Positions 11,419 to 24,113 of a DNA stretch of 64,000 nt are shown piece by piece (position 1 is the stretch's first letter; the number at the start of each line of letters is the position of its first letter). The translations under genes and the position numbers were made by a program. Source of the stretch: Penelope pileata (lineage: Eukaryota > Chordata > Aves > Galliformes > Cracidae); NCBI GenBank assembly GCA_013396635.1, contig WBMW01001713.1:1680289-1744288 (forward strand). The letters are read 5' to 3'. Under the pieces are notes generated by a model. It ran no database searches. It was not told the origin of the DNA and saw only the letters and a list, made by a program, of their open reading frames with translations.

Positions 11419-11847
11419 AGGAAGAAGAGGCAACGTGGAAGTGATTGGGTGAAGCAGAGGGAGGACACAGGGAGAGCAGGGATGCTGCACAAATGGGAGT
11501 TGGGATGGCACCAGAAAAATGCAATCAAAAGTGTAGAACGCCCAGGCTCTTCTGTGTCCGTCCCAAGGCAGCTGATAATCGAGTGTTGTATTCTACTGAG
11601 GGTGTTAAATTTACCTTGGATGCGCTCCTTGCTTTCACTGTGCAAAGCTCCTCTATGTGCAAATTCTTTGCCCATTGCCAGGTGTTCTGGACAAAATGTG
11701 CAGGGTGCCAGAGCCTGCCCTCAGCACGCCTGTGTTTCACCCGCTCCAGCCGGGGAATTCTTTTGGAGAAGCTCCCCTCCAGGAGTGCTCCTGCCTAAGG
11801 GATGCAAGTGTAAAATCTTTGATAATTTTCTATGTGCAAGAATGTGT

Positions 11848-11880
11848 GCTGCTGCTTTAAGTAAGCAGCAGCTGCTGCTT
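11848..11880. repeat. Nested hairpin and 18-bp perfect palindrome
   Basis: GCTGCTGCTT at 11848-11857 pairs with AAGCAGCAGC at 11863-11872 across a 5-base loop. The second arm is also the left half of the perfect palindrome AAGCAGCAGCTGCTGCTT (11863-11880), so two mutually exclusive folds are possible. The palindrome centre is a CAGCTG E-box. Confidence 0.6.
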
Positions 11881-14800
11881 AAATCCATTAGCAAGCAGGT
11901 GGAATGCCAGTTTGCTTACGCTGAGATATTGGTCTCATGAGAACAGTCTTTGCTCTTACTGCACCCCATCTCACGTTGCTGTCCTTCACCTTTCTCCTGG
12001 TCCCACAGATTAAATGTCCTCGTGTCTCCAGCAGATGTATTAAATTCCTGCTTTTTGCTCTGCGAGCTGGATCAAATATCTTGCTCGTAGACGTGGAGCC
12101 TGGCTTCCCCTCGGTTCTTCGTACAGAGGTATGAATACCTTGTCCCTGCGAAGCACCACGGGAACACGCCATGCTGCTGATGCAACTGAAAATGAGTTCT
12201 GTGGACCTGAACCCACTTTTCAGTATCCTGAGCTCAGCTCAACAGCAGAGCAGCCTTGGCTGAAGGAGAGAAATTATTGTCAATCCTGCAGGCTTCAGTG
12301 CAGCTGGCAGGAGCAGGGCACCCAGGACGCTGCTCCTCCACAGCCCTAGGTTCCTCCAGCTGTGTAACATCACCCTGAGGGCAGTCACGTTCATCATGGG
12401 GAGGAGGGGACCTTGAGGGACAAATGCCTGGTGTTGGCACCGTCAGTGAAGAATGACAAACAATTATAGAAGTTAATGAAGAGTGAAACGTGATCTGCAC
12501 AGAGGTGAATGACACTTCTCACACCTTTTCTCCTCTATCTAGGCTTCTGCTTGCAGCAGGCTACGGATGCTGAGAGCTCTCAGCCGTTCCTACTTGGCTT
12601 GGCAAGGAGGGAGTCCGGCATGCAGTGACGGAGGAGGAGCTACAGCGAGGGTGTAGCTGCAGTTATTCACCCCACTCTTTGTTGTTTCTGTCCCTTCACT
12701 CAGCTAACCTACATCAGACCAGGTTAATAACCTAAAGCAGACAGCAGGCAGGGTCCGGGATGGGCCCTACCTGCAAACAGTCTGTGAATTATTACTGTTG
12801 GGGTAGCTGTTCTGTTGAGGGAAGGTGCAGCTTGCCTCCCTAAGCTATCCTAACTACTCTTACATTCTCCTGCTCTTTAGAATCACGAGATAAAATCCAT
12901 TTTCAGAACGAGGGGCCCTCTGTATTTCTGAACAGACAATGCTGATGCACAAAATCAAACAGTTGCTGAGAGTCACACAGCTTGTGGCATCCCCTGATAT
13001 GGGGCGCAGCGCCTGGGGAAGAAGGGAAGAGAAAGCTGCTGGCTGCTGTTTTCTTGCTTTCCTAGAGGGCAAGCCTCCCTGCCAGAGCCAGAGGCACCAG
13101 CTCCCTGCGCTGGCAGCAGCCTGGCTCGCACCCTGTGTGTGTTCAGCAGCTGACTTCTGGGCAGAAAATCATTTTGCAGAGCCAGCACTGTCTCTGTGAG
13201 GAGGAGTTGTCCTTACAGGGGACGCTAGCCGGGACTGTCCAGTAAAAAGCTGCTTTGTAAAGGCCCTTACAAGGTGCTGGGTGGATTTCAGTTCTCATCA
13301 GTCAGGGAATTAACTTCTGCTTAAATACATGGGAGCATGCATCCCCTTTGGCCACACAGGACTGCACACATAAACTTGCACGTAAGAATGTTCGTGCCTT
13401 TCTGCCTTCACCTCAGGTGTGGTTACACAGCCTGGGTTGGCTGTTGGGAGCTTTGCTCTCCAGTGCCATCTCCGTGTGCTGCTTCCTTCAGCCCTTTCAA
13501 GGGACTCTTTTCAGGACTTCCCTGGGGGGAAGGCAGTGAAAGAGGAGGACTGGCATCCTTTTCCCTGGTAGTACCAGAAACCACTGCAAGCTGCTAGTTT
13601 ATGCTGTTGGATGTTTTTTAGGATCAGAAATCGCTGAAGAGCTGGGATTAAGCAGAGCACTGCCTGTCAGGCTTTCTCCCTCACGGGGAAGCTGAGTGGT
13701 AGTTCCCTGCTGTGCCAGGATGTGTGCTCTACAGGGCTGCATTTAGGAAGGCACTGCTACAGCAACCAAGAAAGCAAAAGAAGCGGATCAAGTAAGCAGC
13801 ATCTCCTCTGGGGTTGATTGAAGAGCAGAGACAATGCTGCTCCCTCGATAACGTGGGTGGCTTTTTGTGTGTGTGTTTTTTTTTTTTTTTTCTTGAAAGA
13901 AATACATTCCCTGTGGGCAGATTCCAGGTTGTGGCTTTGGCAAAATATGGAGCCGAAAACGGAAAGTCCATCTGCCCCAGCTGCTGGCTTGACAACTGTG
14001 CTGCCGGAGCACGCTGCGCTCCTGCAATGATGGCAGGGCAGCAGGAGGAGGCAGGGTGCTGGCTGCCTCTTGCCGTTCACCGTGGCGTGCACAGTCCCGC
14101 TCTGTTCAGTCACAGCTGACGTGTTCTCATGAGGCTTCTGCCAATGCGTTGGTGGTCTAACAGCTGCTAGGAAATTTTCTTGAAGGGCCAGACTGTGTTT
14201 TTTTGCCGTAATGCCTTTCCCCCGGAGAGTTAGCATAACATCACCAGCATTAATACTCCCACCTGTATGCAAAGCATTTCCTGTGCTGGTTGGTGACTGG
14301 AGCTGAGTGTTAGGGGAGCTCCTGTGTTTGCTGCTGAAATCAGCACGAGGAGCGAGCAGCAGTTATCCCAGAGACCAGAAATCCTGGGTACAAAGAGCCA
14401 TGTGCGGTTATAGTGCTGACGGTGGCTTTTCAAGTGCCATTAGAAACTACTCAAATTATCTCATTAGCCACTAATTGCTGGGACCCTGAACGTAAATTAC
14501 AGGCATTCCTAAGAGAAGCGGGGTGGCAGTCCCAGAGGTGCTGTACGTAGCTGTCTGTGTCCTGTCACCCAGCTGCAGTGCCCGGCACAGCTGCTGCTCG
14601 CTGCCCATCGGGGCAGGGCCGTGCTCGTGGGTAACAAACGTGACTTTCAAAGGCAAGAATAGAAGATTTATACGGACAGTGAAGTTCTGATACCTTCCAA
14701 TAGGACAGCCGCAGCTGACCGTGGTCACAGACAGGGTGTGCTGGGTCGTACGGGCAGTTCTGGGGGACTCACCCAACTGGCAGCCTGGAGGTGTTGTGTC

Positions 14801-17800
14801 CGCTGATCATGAACGTGGAGAGTCCAACGCTGTTAACTCTGCTCTCCATACGACTCACCCTGGTCCAGTTTGTGGCAAGCTGGCTGCCTTTCTCAAGGGA
14901 AAGGTCACACCATCTCGAGGGAGAACACTTGGCGAGTCAGGAGTCTTGGGGCTATGATTTCAGCCGAACCGTGGTTCCCCCGTGTGAGGGTTGGCATTAT
15001 TATCGCCAGGGCCCTGCATGCAGCTTCCACGGTGTTTCATTTCGTTTTGGTCTCTCCGTATTTATAAACAAGTGACTGTCTGAGTACATCCTGCACCGGT
15101 CCCAGCCTGTCTGGCCATTCTCTGATTTTTCCAGCTTCCAGCTGCATTTCTTTGGCTTACAAGGGTCACTGTCCAAAGTCACTGTCACTCCTACTGAATG
15201 AGCTTGGAATGAATTTGATAAATGAATCCTGCACATGCACGACAGGAACATGCTCATTGCTACAAGCGTTTCTTTAACCACCGCTCCCTTATCAGCATGA
15301 AAAACAGGTATGTTGAGTGCCTTGGGTAAATACACTTGTGCAGATGCTACAGGAGGTACAAGTGTTAGCAGCAAGCTGGTGCAGGGGAAACGTTTGCAGT
15401 GCTCTGTGCTTTGAATTGCTGTTAGTAACGCTCATCTTTCCTGAATGCCTCAGGCCATCTCTGCTCATTTACTCCCATCCTCTCTCTGGCCACATGAAGA
15501 TATGTCACTGTGACAAAGTCCACACAGACTTCCCACACGCGCTGTCCTCTAATTTATGTCTTGCTGCAGTACTGGGAACACAGAAGGCAGACGAAGCAGA
15601 TGCTGACTAGCTAAACAGCACATCTCTCCTCCCACCCTCAGACTGCTCTAAAATGCTCTTATCTCACAGAATTGGTATTTATTAGGAAAAAACGGATAGT
15701 GATTAATAGCTATGCGGTCGTACACTGATTTGTAAATAAATAGCTTAAAATGAGGAGTGCACGCACAGCAACAATAACTGGCTTTCCTCATTTCAGCATG
15801 GGTGAGTCCTCAGCTGGACAAACCATGCTGAGAATTTCAGTCCTTGTGCGTGCAGAGAGCAAAACAGCCCGAAGCAGCAGATGGGTTTTGTTGAGAAGTT
15901 CGCCTAATAGGAACTGTGCTGGAGGACAGCTCTTGGGCTGACAAACAACGACCATATAGTGTTGTGTTTTACAGTCACTGACCTGGTGAAAGATTCAGCC
16001 AGGCTGTTTTGGAGTCCATACGTATCTGGTATCCAACTTCTCCCACTCCTTTCCTCCAGCTTCACTTCTATTCCCAAGCTCTCTAATGCTGTTTGAGGAG
16101 ATATCCTACAAATAAGAAAACTGGAAGACAGTAAACAGGACCCCTATGAAACTGTCAGGTAAAAAAATGCAAAGAAATGTAGCTCCCAAGTGATACACCC
16201 CAAAACAAACAAACACCCCTTGTTACTGGATCTCCTAGAAGAAAGCATAAGGAAAAGCCAGAGTAGACAGCTTATGAAGAAGGAAATTTCTATTGCTCTT
16301 CAGAGAAGAGATGGCAATAGTAGTGTCTGTAGCCTCCACACACCCTATTTCTGAAGGTTTACAGTGCTTTTTACCATGTAACTTTCTTTCCTGTGACACA
16401 TTTTCAACCCAAGTTGGGGATCAGACATGGAGACTGTCGGTAAAACTGTGTTTCTGTGAACAGGGGGTGGCAACATCTCTTGTTGGGAAGTTGGGGTTTT
16501 TCCATGTAAAGGAGATGCAGTAGATCCGTCTAGCAGAGCTTTGGACAAGTGTGGGATAACAGGGAACGCTGTTGCTTGAAATGGAGATCAGAAGATTCTA
16601 CAGATTTGAAGGTAAGAAGCGGTCTGAAAAGGAGGGCAGTAAATTGTGCTGAAACATGAGCTGCAGTTCTGAGATCTTGATTAATGTTTATTTTGACCTC
16701 AGCACAAACAGCAGACGTGCTAATTTGGGAGCCATCTTCAAACACGTGAGGACCAGCATATCTTGCAAAATCAAATGAATGACATTGCAGTCTGGGATGA
16801 AAAGAACAGTGGTTCAGGTGGGGGAAAAGGAAGGAAACCACTGAAGTGAGATATAGAAAGAAGAATCTAATTGGGCTTACATGTTATAGTTAATAATTCA
16901 CTGCATAGATACGCATGATGGAATCCCACTTGGCCTATCAGCTAGACAAACTAAGCTTAGCAATTGATGCTGTTCTGCTTGCAACCATGCAAAGCGTTCT
17001 GGAGCCATGGGAACGCGAGCAATTTGCATCTCTTTTGCAGGGATGGAGGTAATTTGTAACCCATATCAGGTATTTTAGCTTCTCCCATGTGCTTTAAGAT
17101 CAACAGAAATGCGAAGAAGAATAGGGGCTGTATTGTCACATGGGCTGGATTATTTACTCACTGGAAACAAGGCTTGGAAAAGGATTGCTTTCGTGCCACC
17201 TCAGACAACACCTTGGAGGGTGCTGATTGCCCTGGGAACGTCATCGGCTCCCTTCAGTGAGTTACAGCGCAGCGTCCTGTGGAGGTTGGCTTCTGCAGCT
17301 CAGCCCAAAATGCATGCAGGGCAAGCAAGTCAAAAACAATCCTGAATTAAGCTTATCCACGTCTGAAGATTGCAGATGTCCCCAGCAGAGGCTTTGTGGG
17401 GTTGACCTTATGCTGAGCATAAAGGTAATCATAGTGGCATCCACGTAAGAATTGGCTGTATTCACTGCCTCTCTCCCCATGCACCCACTTTGCCAGGAAC
17501 AGAAAATCAATGCAGTAGCAAAACTTGTTCATTATTGTGTTCTGCAAACTGTGGAGGTGAGAAATTAGGTAAGAGATGCACTTTCCTGCTTTGCAGCCTT
17601 TCCTGCCAGCCTCTCTTCTGATGCACGCATCTCCGGAGTCAGAAGAGCCCCCTGCAGAGCTGAAGGCAGATGACAACGGTGCTGTAAAATCCCCTGAGCT
17701 GAGTTCTTACTGAAGCGTTAGCGCCTTTAAAGCACAAAATTATCACCGTTGTCAGAGCATGAAGATTTCTGAGATGATGGGGATAAATCCAAAGGGATAC

Positions 17801-17974
17801 CACAGTGTCCTTGCAGTCTTGCGCAGAGCTTCAGCTGTAATTAAGTCCTTCATGGTTAGTTCAATGGAGTGTTGGAGAAAGCTGATCTTGTAATGTTCTC
17901 TCTAACACATCGAAAACAGTTCTGTCTTTTTGTGTAGTCTTCCTGTTTCCAGAGCAAAGTACTCACTGGTAACC

Positions 17975-18083
17975 TGGGAAGGAGCCTCATTGCTTCTGTT
18001 TTACAGTGGGAGAAACAGAGACAAGGAGGCGAGGTGACCTGCCCGACACCGCACAGCGAGTCACGATTTCCTGACTCCTTCAT
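17975..18083 (-). repeat. MIR / CORE-SINE relic
   Basis: Read on the + strand, this segment follows the reverse complement of the MIR core. TTTTACAGTGGGAGAAACAG corresponds to the 'TTTACAGATGAGGAAACTG' block, GAGGTGACCTGCCC to 'AAGTAACTTGCCC', and GCACAGCGAGT to 'TCACACAGCTAGT'. It ends in CCTGACTCC. The order and spacing of these blocks match over about 100 bp, so the element lies on the minus strand. MIR-type SINEs are tRNA-derived and predate the amniote radiation. Divergence is high, as expected for such an old element. Confidence 0.6.
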
Positions 18084-18492
18084 GTGCCCTGTGCTGCGTC
18101 CGTGTTCCCAAACGTCCCAGCTATGAGCTGATGTCCTTCAGTGATAGAAACCGTGGCCGGTCCAAGGCTCATTGTCAGAAATGGTGCTCGGGTTGTGATG
18201 GGTATCGCACTGAACAAGGCAGCGGTCCAGAACCTACAGCCATGGTCCTGTCTCTTCCTTGCCATATTTTCGGAGCACACAGTCTCAGCCTCTGTATTTT
18301 AGAGGTACCAGATAATTCAGGCAGGATACAGGGAGCCTATACCCATGGACGATTTGGGGTGATTATCTTTTGTTTCCTCTTAACTCACGAATCTGCAAAA
18401 TAGGGCTGGAAATCTTGAAAAGACCGAGACATTGGTTCCTTTTACCTCAAATCCCAAGGCAAAACGTGAATGTTCATCTCTCCAGAGTAAAT
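18084..18492. other. Intergenic DNA between the MIR relic and a CR1
   Basis: Unique-looking sequence with no recognisable gene or repeat. Confidence 0.6.
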
Positions 18493-18619
18493 CAAAGCCA
18501 GGCTGGATGGGGCTTTGGGCAGCCTGGTCTGGTGGGAGGTGTCCTTGCCCATGGCAGGGGGGTGGAACAAGATGATCTCTAAGGTCCCTTCCAACCCGAA
18601 CCATTCTATGATTCTATGA
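18493..18619 (+). mobile_element. CR1 LINE, 5'-truncated 3' end
   Basis: This is a typical CR1 tail. It contains GGGCTTTGGGCAGCCTGGTC, then CATGGCAGGGGGGTGGAACA, then GATGATCTCTAAGGTCCCTT, then CCAACCCGAACC. It ends with ATTCTATGATTCTATGA, the octamer repeat that terminates avian CR1 copies. Only the last 127 bp of the roughly 4.5 kb element are present, the usual result of incomplete target-primed reverse transcription. There is no reverse-transcriptase coding. It is little diverged, so among the younger CR1 copies here. Confidence 0.93.
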
Positions 18620-21600
18620 AATCCAGCTTAATAACTTTTTCAGATAATAAAACGGTTTCAACTTTACAACAAGATTTTAGTGGGGACAGTATTGGTTTTA
18701 TGCTCAGCTTACATTTCAGTATTGCCTGTCTTCAAAGATTGCCATTCACACAATGTCAGACAAGTCACCATCACCTCTGCTGGTATGTGGAAAGTGGCAA
18801 AAATCTCCTGTCAGTAACAGCACTTCCATCCCCTAAAGCTACACTTTTTATGCCTTGACCTGCATCCCATTATCTCTGCGCAGATACCACTTTTGTTTAC
18901 CTGCCACGTTCCTGCCCTGCAGGCCACATTTACCGCAATGCCCCCCAACAGTGCAGCCTTCAAGTGCAATTTCAGTGCACTGTAGTAATTACGTTTGAAG
19001 GTTAACGTTTCGTGAAAATATCAAAGCACTTCTGCCCCTCAGCTTTACTGCTGGCTTTGGTTAACAGCCTGCTTTTCTTTCGTGTTTGTTTGTTGTGGTC
19101 TAATAGTGACCTGTCTGACAGCCTGTGCCTGATTCTGTCCAGGGCTTGATCTACCTGGTAGAACTTAAAAATTTAAGTGAAATATGAACTGTGGTTTTGG
19201 TCATCTTTGGAAGGTGAGGAGCTGTGAATTTCTTTTTCTCCCTGAAAAAACTTCTGAGTATTAAAGGAGTATTTGGAGCTGTGTCATCAGGCTGTATTTG
19301 GCTGAAGATTGAATCAGAGGCCAGAAACAAGGGGCCTGGGCTAGAGACAAGAGCAGAAAACAAAGTATTTATCTTCTGGTTTTGCTTTATGACATAGAAA
19401 AGGGAAGTCTGAGAAAAATTATCTTCTGGCTGTAAAGAAAGTCATTTTTCTTAGAAATTTGCCTACCATATCTCTAATCGGTTTTGCTTTCCCTATATAA
19501 AGTGAAAGAAAACACCTTCCATGTAAGGAATAGAATACAAATCCTGCATTGTAAGAAAGCTCTAAATTGATGAGAATCTCCTAAGCCACCAATAACACCT
19601 CTCAAAAAGCAGAGAGATGGGTACAGGCTGAGGGAGAGCAGGGCTGTATTTCATCAGAGGTGCTGCTGCCTTTGCTCACAGTACGCTCCAGACGTTTGAT
19701 TAACATGCAGAAAATGGTCTTGTGTTTTCTTTCTCCCAAGATTGATGGGCAATTGATTACATCTGCAGAGAAAGGTTAGGGTTAGGGCTCTTTCCAAAGA
19801 TGCTGTGTCTCTAAGTCATTGCAGGGGAGGGAGGGATGGGTGAGGAGGAACACGTTCAGCTCCCCCAGGCAGTGTTCTGGTTGCTGCTTGCCCAGCCACC
19901 TGAGTTTGGCCAGGTGTAGGTGTCACACCCAGCAGCTGGCGCTCGGAGTCAGCTGGGGTTCCAAGGACAACGTTCAGCATCACCCAGGAAAGGTCCTTTT
20001 AGCACTTTTGTGCTGACTCTCTAGACTCTGTCGTATATGTGAACGTAGCTGTGAGAAATGAAAGACGCTTGTCTAGCAGCATGTCCTGTCTGCGCGAGGG
20101 TGAAAGACACTACTGGCAGCACGGTGTCGCGTAGCGGGGCCTCAGATTGCAAGGGTAGGAGCTGAAAATCTCAGGCAGCAAAGATAGATATCTTGGAGGA
20201 CTGAGTGTTATTTCACAGCACGCGGTTCCCAGACTCCCTTGGCATTACAGACGTGCGCTAGCAAGGTGTCACGCTTTGAGGTACTTTGGCAAGATGCCTG
20301 CTGAATTCAAAGCAAGGAAATCCTGCCTCTTCCCTGCAGTGATGCTGGTGGCAGAAGCAGTGTGGGGACGGGGGCTCCAAGGCTGCAGCCACAGCACAGC
20401 CTTCTCTTCCAGGTTCCCTTGGGAAGCCTCATTTTGCCTCTCCTGCACAGCCCCCCTTTTCCACGTCCCTGCCCCTTGGCAGACTGACGTTAATATCTGG
20501 GCACTAGAGCCTGCCTGAATTGGTTACTTCCCTTTCTCCTGTAAGTAAAACCACAATAATGCCTTACTCTGTGCATTGCACAAATCGTTCTTGTGTATAA
20601 AATGAGCTGTACATTCTTCCAATACTGATGAGCTGAAAAACGAAATAGCTGCTATAAAGCTGTGTGAAATACTGGTTTTGTAAATTAGATTTTGTGTGGG
20701 AGAAGAAGGGCTGGCTGATTTTTTTGTTGTTATTTGTGTATCATTTTCAAACCTTAATTGCCGAATGTGATATAGTTTGATAGTTAAAAATATCATACCA
20801 GTTTTGTGGTGGAAAATGTTATTAAAATGAAAATAAATACGAGCATCTGTACACAGGGAAGAGATAAAGAACACAAGAGAGTGTGAGGTGAATAGGTTTG
20901 GAAGCTTTTCAGACAGGAAAAAGGACGGTTTTGCCTACATGGGGCACACAACATTGCTTTAAAATATATTTCAGACTTTGCATGTGGTTTGAACTATTTA
21001 GCTGAAAAAGACACACTGCATCTAATTATGGTCTCAAAACCCATAGACAAATTCTGCAGGCTCAGCACTTTGAAATGTAAAGATGACCACTGTAATGATA
21101 TGGTGGTAACTAAAAAGGTAAATGTGAGACACACCATTCAGAAGGTTAACAAAGAGCATCTGGGGCAAGTAGGAAGGGCAGGAAGAGTGATAAGAAACAG
21201 AATCAAGGTTTCCAACATTTTACATTGATACATCTAATCCAGAACCTGCTCCCAAGAGTCACAAATGCCACCCAAAAAGCATAATGCATCTAACTGATGG
21301 TGAGGCTGAGATTCTGGGGGATGGACCAAGGGGATCTGCCTGACCTTCACATGTCACAAATTTTGCCACGGCGCCTGAGAGTTGCTGATGTATATTTGAA
21401 CATTAATTAGGTCAGATGTTGTGAACCATTTAATTATTGATCAACTAACAGAGCAGGAGCTGGCTATAAATTTCTCCAGGTCCCCATCATCCAAGGTGTG
21501 AAGTTGATTCGGAGAGCTGCTCTGGTCTTGAAAACTCACACAAGAAAAAACGTTCTTAAAAGTATTTCCAGTTCTAAAAGTAGCTTCAGGAGTTACATCA

Positions 21601-23832
21601 GAAAGTGGAGCTTCATCAGGAAAATCATCAGAAAAAACTCATTGAAATGCAGGTGTGGGAGATGGAAAAACTTCACACCACACTCACACCCAAAATCCCT
21701 GCTGAGAGCAGAGGTCCAGGTGGGGTCATGGTGCCTGCCCAGCCAGCTGGGTGTTTGGCAGCTGGATAGTGAAATGTTCAAACCAAATACCAAGGAGGAT
21801 AGTGATGACCGATGTAGATAATCTCAGTGTAATGATTAACCCCCAGGCTTCTAAGGGAGCATCACTGTTCAGCCCTGTAACAAAGCTCGAGCTGTAAGCC
21901 CCGTGTCCCAGCGTACCTGCCAGGCTCTGGGTAGCAGGGGATGACTTGAAAAGCTTTTCATCACCACTGGGTGGAGCTGAAGCCCTTTTTGTTCAAGCTG
22001 CTCCTTTCATAACTTCCTCCTCTTTCCGTAGAGAAAAAATGGGAATCAGGCTGTTTACAGATCGATGCGGAGAGCTCATTATACGGTGACCTCATTCTTC
22101 TGGAAGGGGAGGTCAGTGGATCTGTTTCATGGGGGTTGGGGTGGGGGATCTCCAACAGTATGCAGTTGTTTGGACTTAAATGTCAGACACAGCCAGGACT
22201 CGTGAAGAATTTGTAACAGTTAGTCATCTAAAATCCACGTTGTCTTTAAATGTCTACAAGAAACCAGCCAGAAAACTCTAACTTGAATGAGTGAAGGGAA
22301 AATAGCTGAACGAAATTTATCAGGGTGAAGAATTTGCATGTTAATTCATAGGATTTTTTGTTTCTCAATTCAGCTTTTCTTTTGTTAATGATTTTGAGTG
22401 ACAGCACCAGCTCCACAACATGAGAGTTTGGATCAGGACAGACATGGGGAAAATAGGACTTGTTTTGAAAACAAATTCCAAGCAGATGGGCAGGACAGCA
22501 GGAGGGCAAAAGCAGTTGTCCAGATCACTTGGTGCTCATTACTTGCTCTTCGTCCCATCCCGCTTAGCTGGGCTCCGGTTCCCTGTTTTCCACCTGCAAC
22601 CAGACTCCCCATATCTCATCCTGACTTATCTTCTTAGTGTTTTGCTAAATGCCTGATTTTCCCACAGCTGGCTCCGTCTAGATCCTCCTCTCTTGAAGTC
22701 TGGCCATGGGTGCAATGGCAATTAAGAGGTTTCTGCCTTGACTCCACCCTTCTTGCCCCTCTCCTGGAGGGTGGCTGATGCACAGCACAGGCACCATGGT
22801 GGGTTGTATCTCGTCCCCTGGACAAGCAGCTTATAACACCGGTGAGCTGTTATAATTCACCTGAGAATTACCTGTCAGAATTCACCTGAGATGTGAATTC
22901 TGGTAGCAAGGAGTTCCATTGAACAATCTCTGTTTAGAGATTTAGTTCTGGTGGATGAACATCTCTATGCCTCTCAGCTCTGAGAGCCAAAACACCTTCA
23001 GCAGATACAGCTAAATCCAGCAGAGGCTGTGGCTTCTGGCTTTGGTACTGCAAAGGTCTGCTGATAGCTGTGGCAGAAAAAGTTACAGGTGTAGAAGAAC
23101 CACTATTGACCAGCACATGCTTTTGTTACCTTGATTCATAGTGCTCAGGCCATCAAAAGACATTCACACTGCCAAGAGTTGTGACCTTACTGTCTACCTG
23201 TGGCTTGTTATTGCTTTTCTTGGGGAGGCTACAGCCCCCTTATTCGCAGGCAGAAAATAGTGTGCCCTCGCCCACCTGAGACAAGATCCAGTGGAGTGAG
23301 TTAAAATGCTGATGAAAGTGTTTAGCAGCTTTGTTGAAAGCAAATGAGAACATTCACAGGATTTGTTTTGTGGGCCCAGCTGTGTAATTCACAGCTGGCA
23401 GATGCTGATGGACAGCTGTGAGTCAGAACATCCTCAGCCCACTCAGCCAGATGGGCTAGGTGAGGATGTCTGGCATTGGACTTGGGAGATGGGACAGCTA
23501 AGTTAGCAGAAAAGCTCTTCCTGTTGGTTGGGTTGCTAATAGGAAACCCTGCTGACGTAGCTTTGCTGGTACAGGTATAGCTGTGAAGATAGTGTGGCAT
23601 GGAAATATCCCTTGTTTTCACTTTTGAAATAATTCTCAACATTTAGAAGATACACTAAGTTTTCCTGTACTCAGTAGTTCCCTGACACTCTCCATAACCA
23701 GTCTCACTTCCCCCTTGCTCACCTCTTTTCTTCTTTCTAAACCCATGTCAGGATCAGCATACAAAGTGCACTCCACTCAATAAAGCCTCCTGGCTCCACC
23801 TGGCCCCACTCCTGAATACACTGATACCAAAA
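18620..23832. other. Intergenic DNA
   Basis: No gene recognised. A two-unit TTAGGG string at about 19,774-19,787 is too short to be an interstitial telomere. A 107-codon basic ORF at 21498-21821 (+) has Ser/Lys/Arg-rich composition but no match I know. A 13-bp motif (AATTCACCTGAGA) occurs twice within 40 bp near 22.86 kb. Confidence 0.55.
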
Positions 23833-24113
23833 CACAGAATCACCTGCGTTGGAAAAGGCCTTCAGGAACACCATCAACTTGATGCATCAAGTCCCATCGC
23901 TAGCCCATGTCCCTTAGTGCCATATCCACGTGTCCCCTGAATAGCTCCAGGGACAGGAGCTCCCCATTGCCCTAGGCAGCCTGTTCTAACGCTTGGCCTC
24001 CCCCTCCACGAAGACATTCTTCCAATATCCAATCTAAGCCTCCCCTGGCACAACCTGAGGCTGTTTCCTCACATCCTATCACTTGTCACATGAAAAAAGA
24101 GCGACAGCGTCAG
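23833..24113 (-). mobile_element. CR1 LINE fragment, older copy
   Basis: On the + strand this is the reverse complement of a CR1 3' region. CACAGAATCACCTGCGTTGG is followed by AACACCATCAACTTGATGC, then CCATGTCCCTTAGTGCCATA, then CTCCAGGGACAGGAGCTCC. Further on are CTAGGCAGCCTGTTC and CCTCCCCTGGCACAACCTGA. These blocks occur in CR1 order over about 280 bp. The terminal octamer repeat is eroded, and substitutions are many, so this insertion is older than the one at 18.5 kb. No coding potential. Confidence 0.88.

Larger units (their letters stand above)
10271..17974. other. Intergenic DNA downstream of RASAL2
   Basis: No exon pair, RNA gene or clear transposon was found. The stretch holds a G-rich tract at 11.26-11.5 kb, a nested palindrome at 11.85 kb and a 16-base T run at 13876-13891. 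Open frames such as 11368-11940 (+) fall in stop-poor, G-rich sequence and resemble no protein I know. Confidence 0.6.

Noticed and set aside
12890..12995. Second possible MIR (AGTCACACAGCTTGTGGCA)
   Set aside because: Only one short block resembles the core; the rest does not align in order.
19774..19787. Two TTAGGG units, possible interstitial telomere
   Set aside because: Only two units, which is expected by chance.
21498..21821. 107-codon Lys/Arg/Ser-rich ORF
   Set aside because: The basic composition follows from AGA/AAA-rich DNA, with no match to any small basic protein I know.
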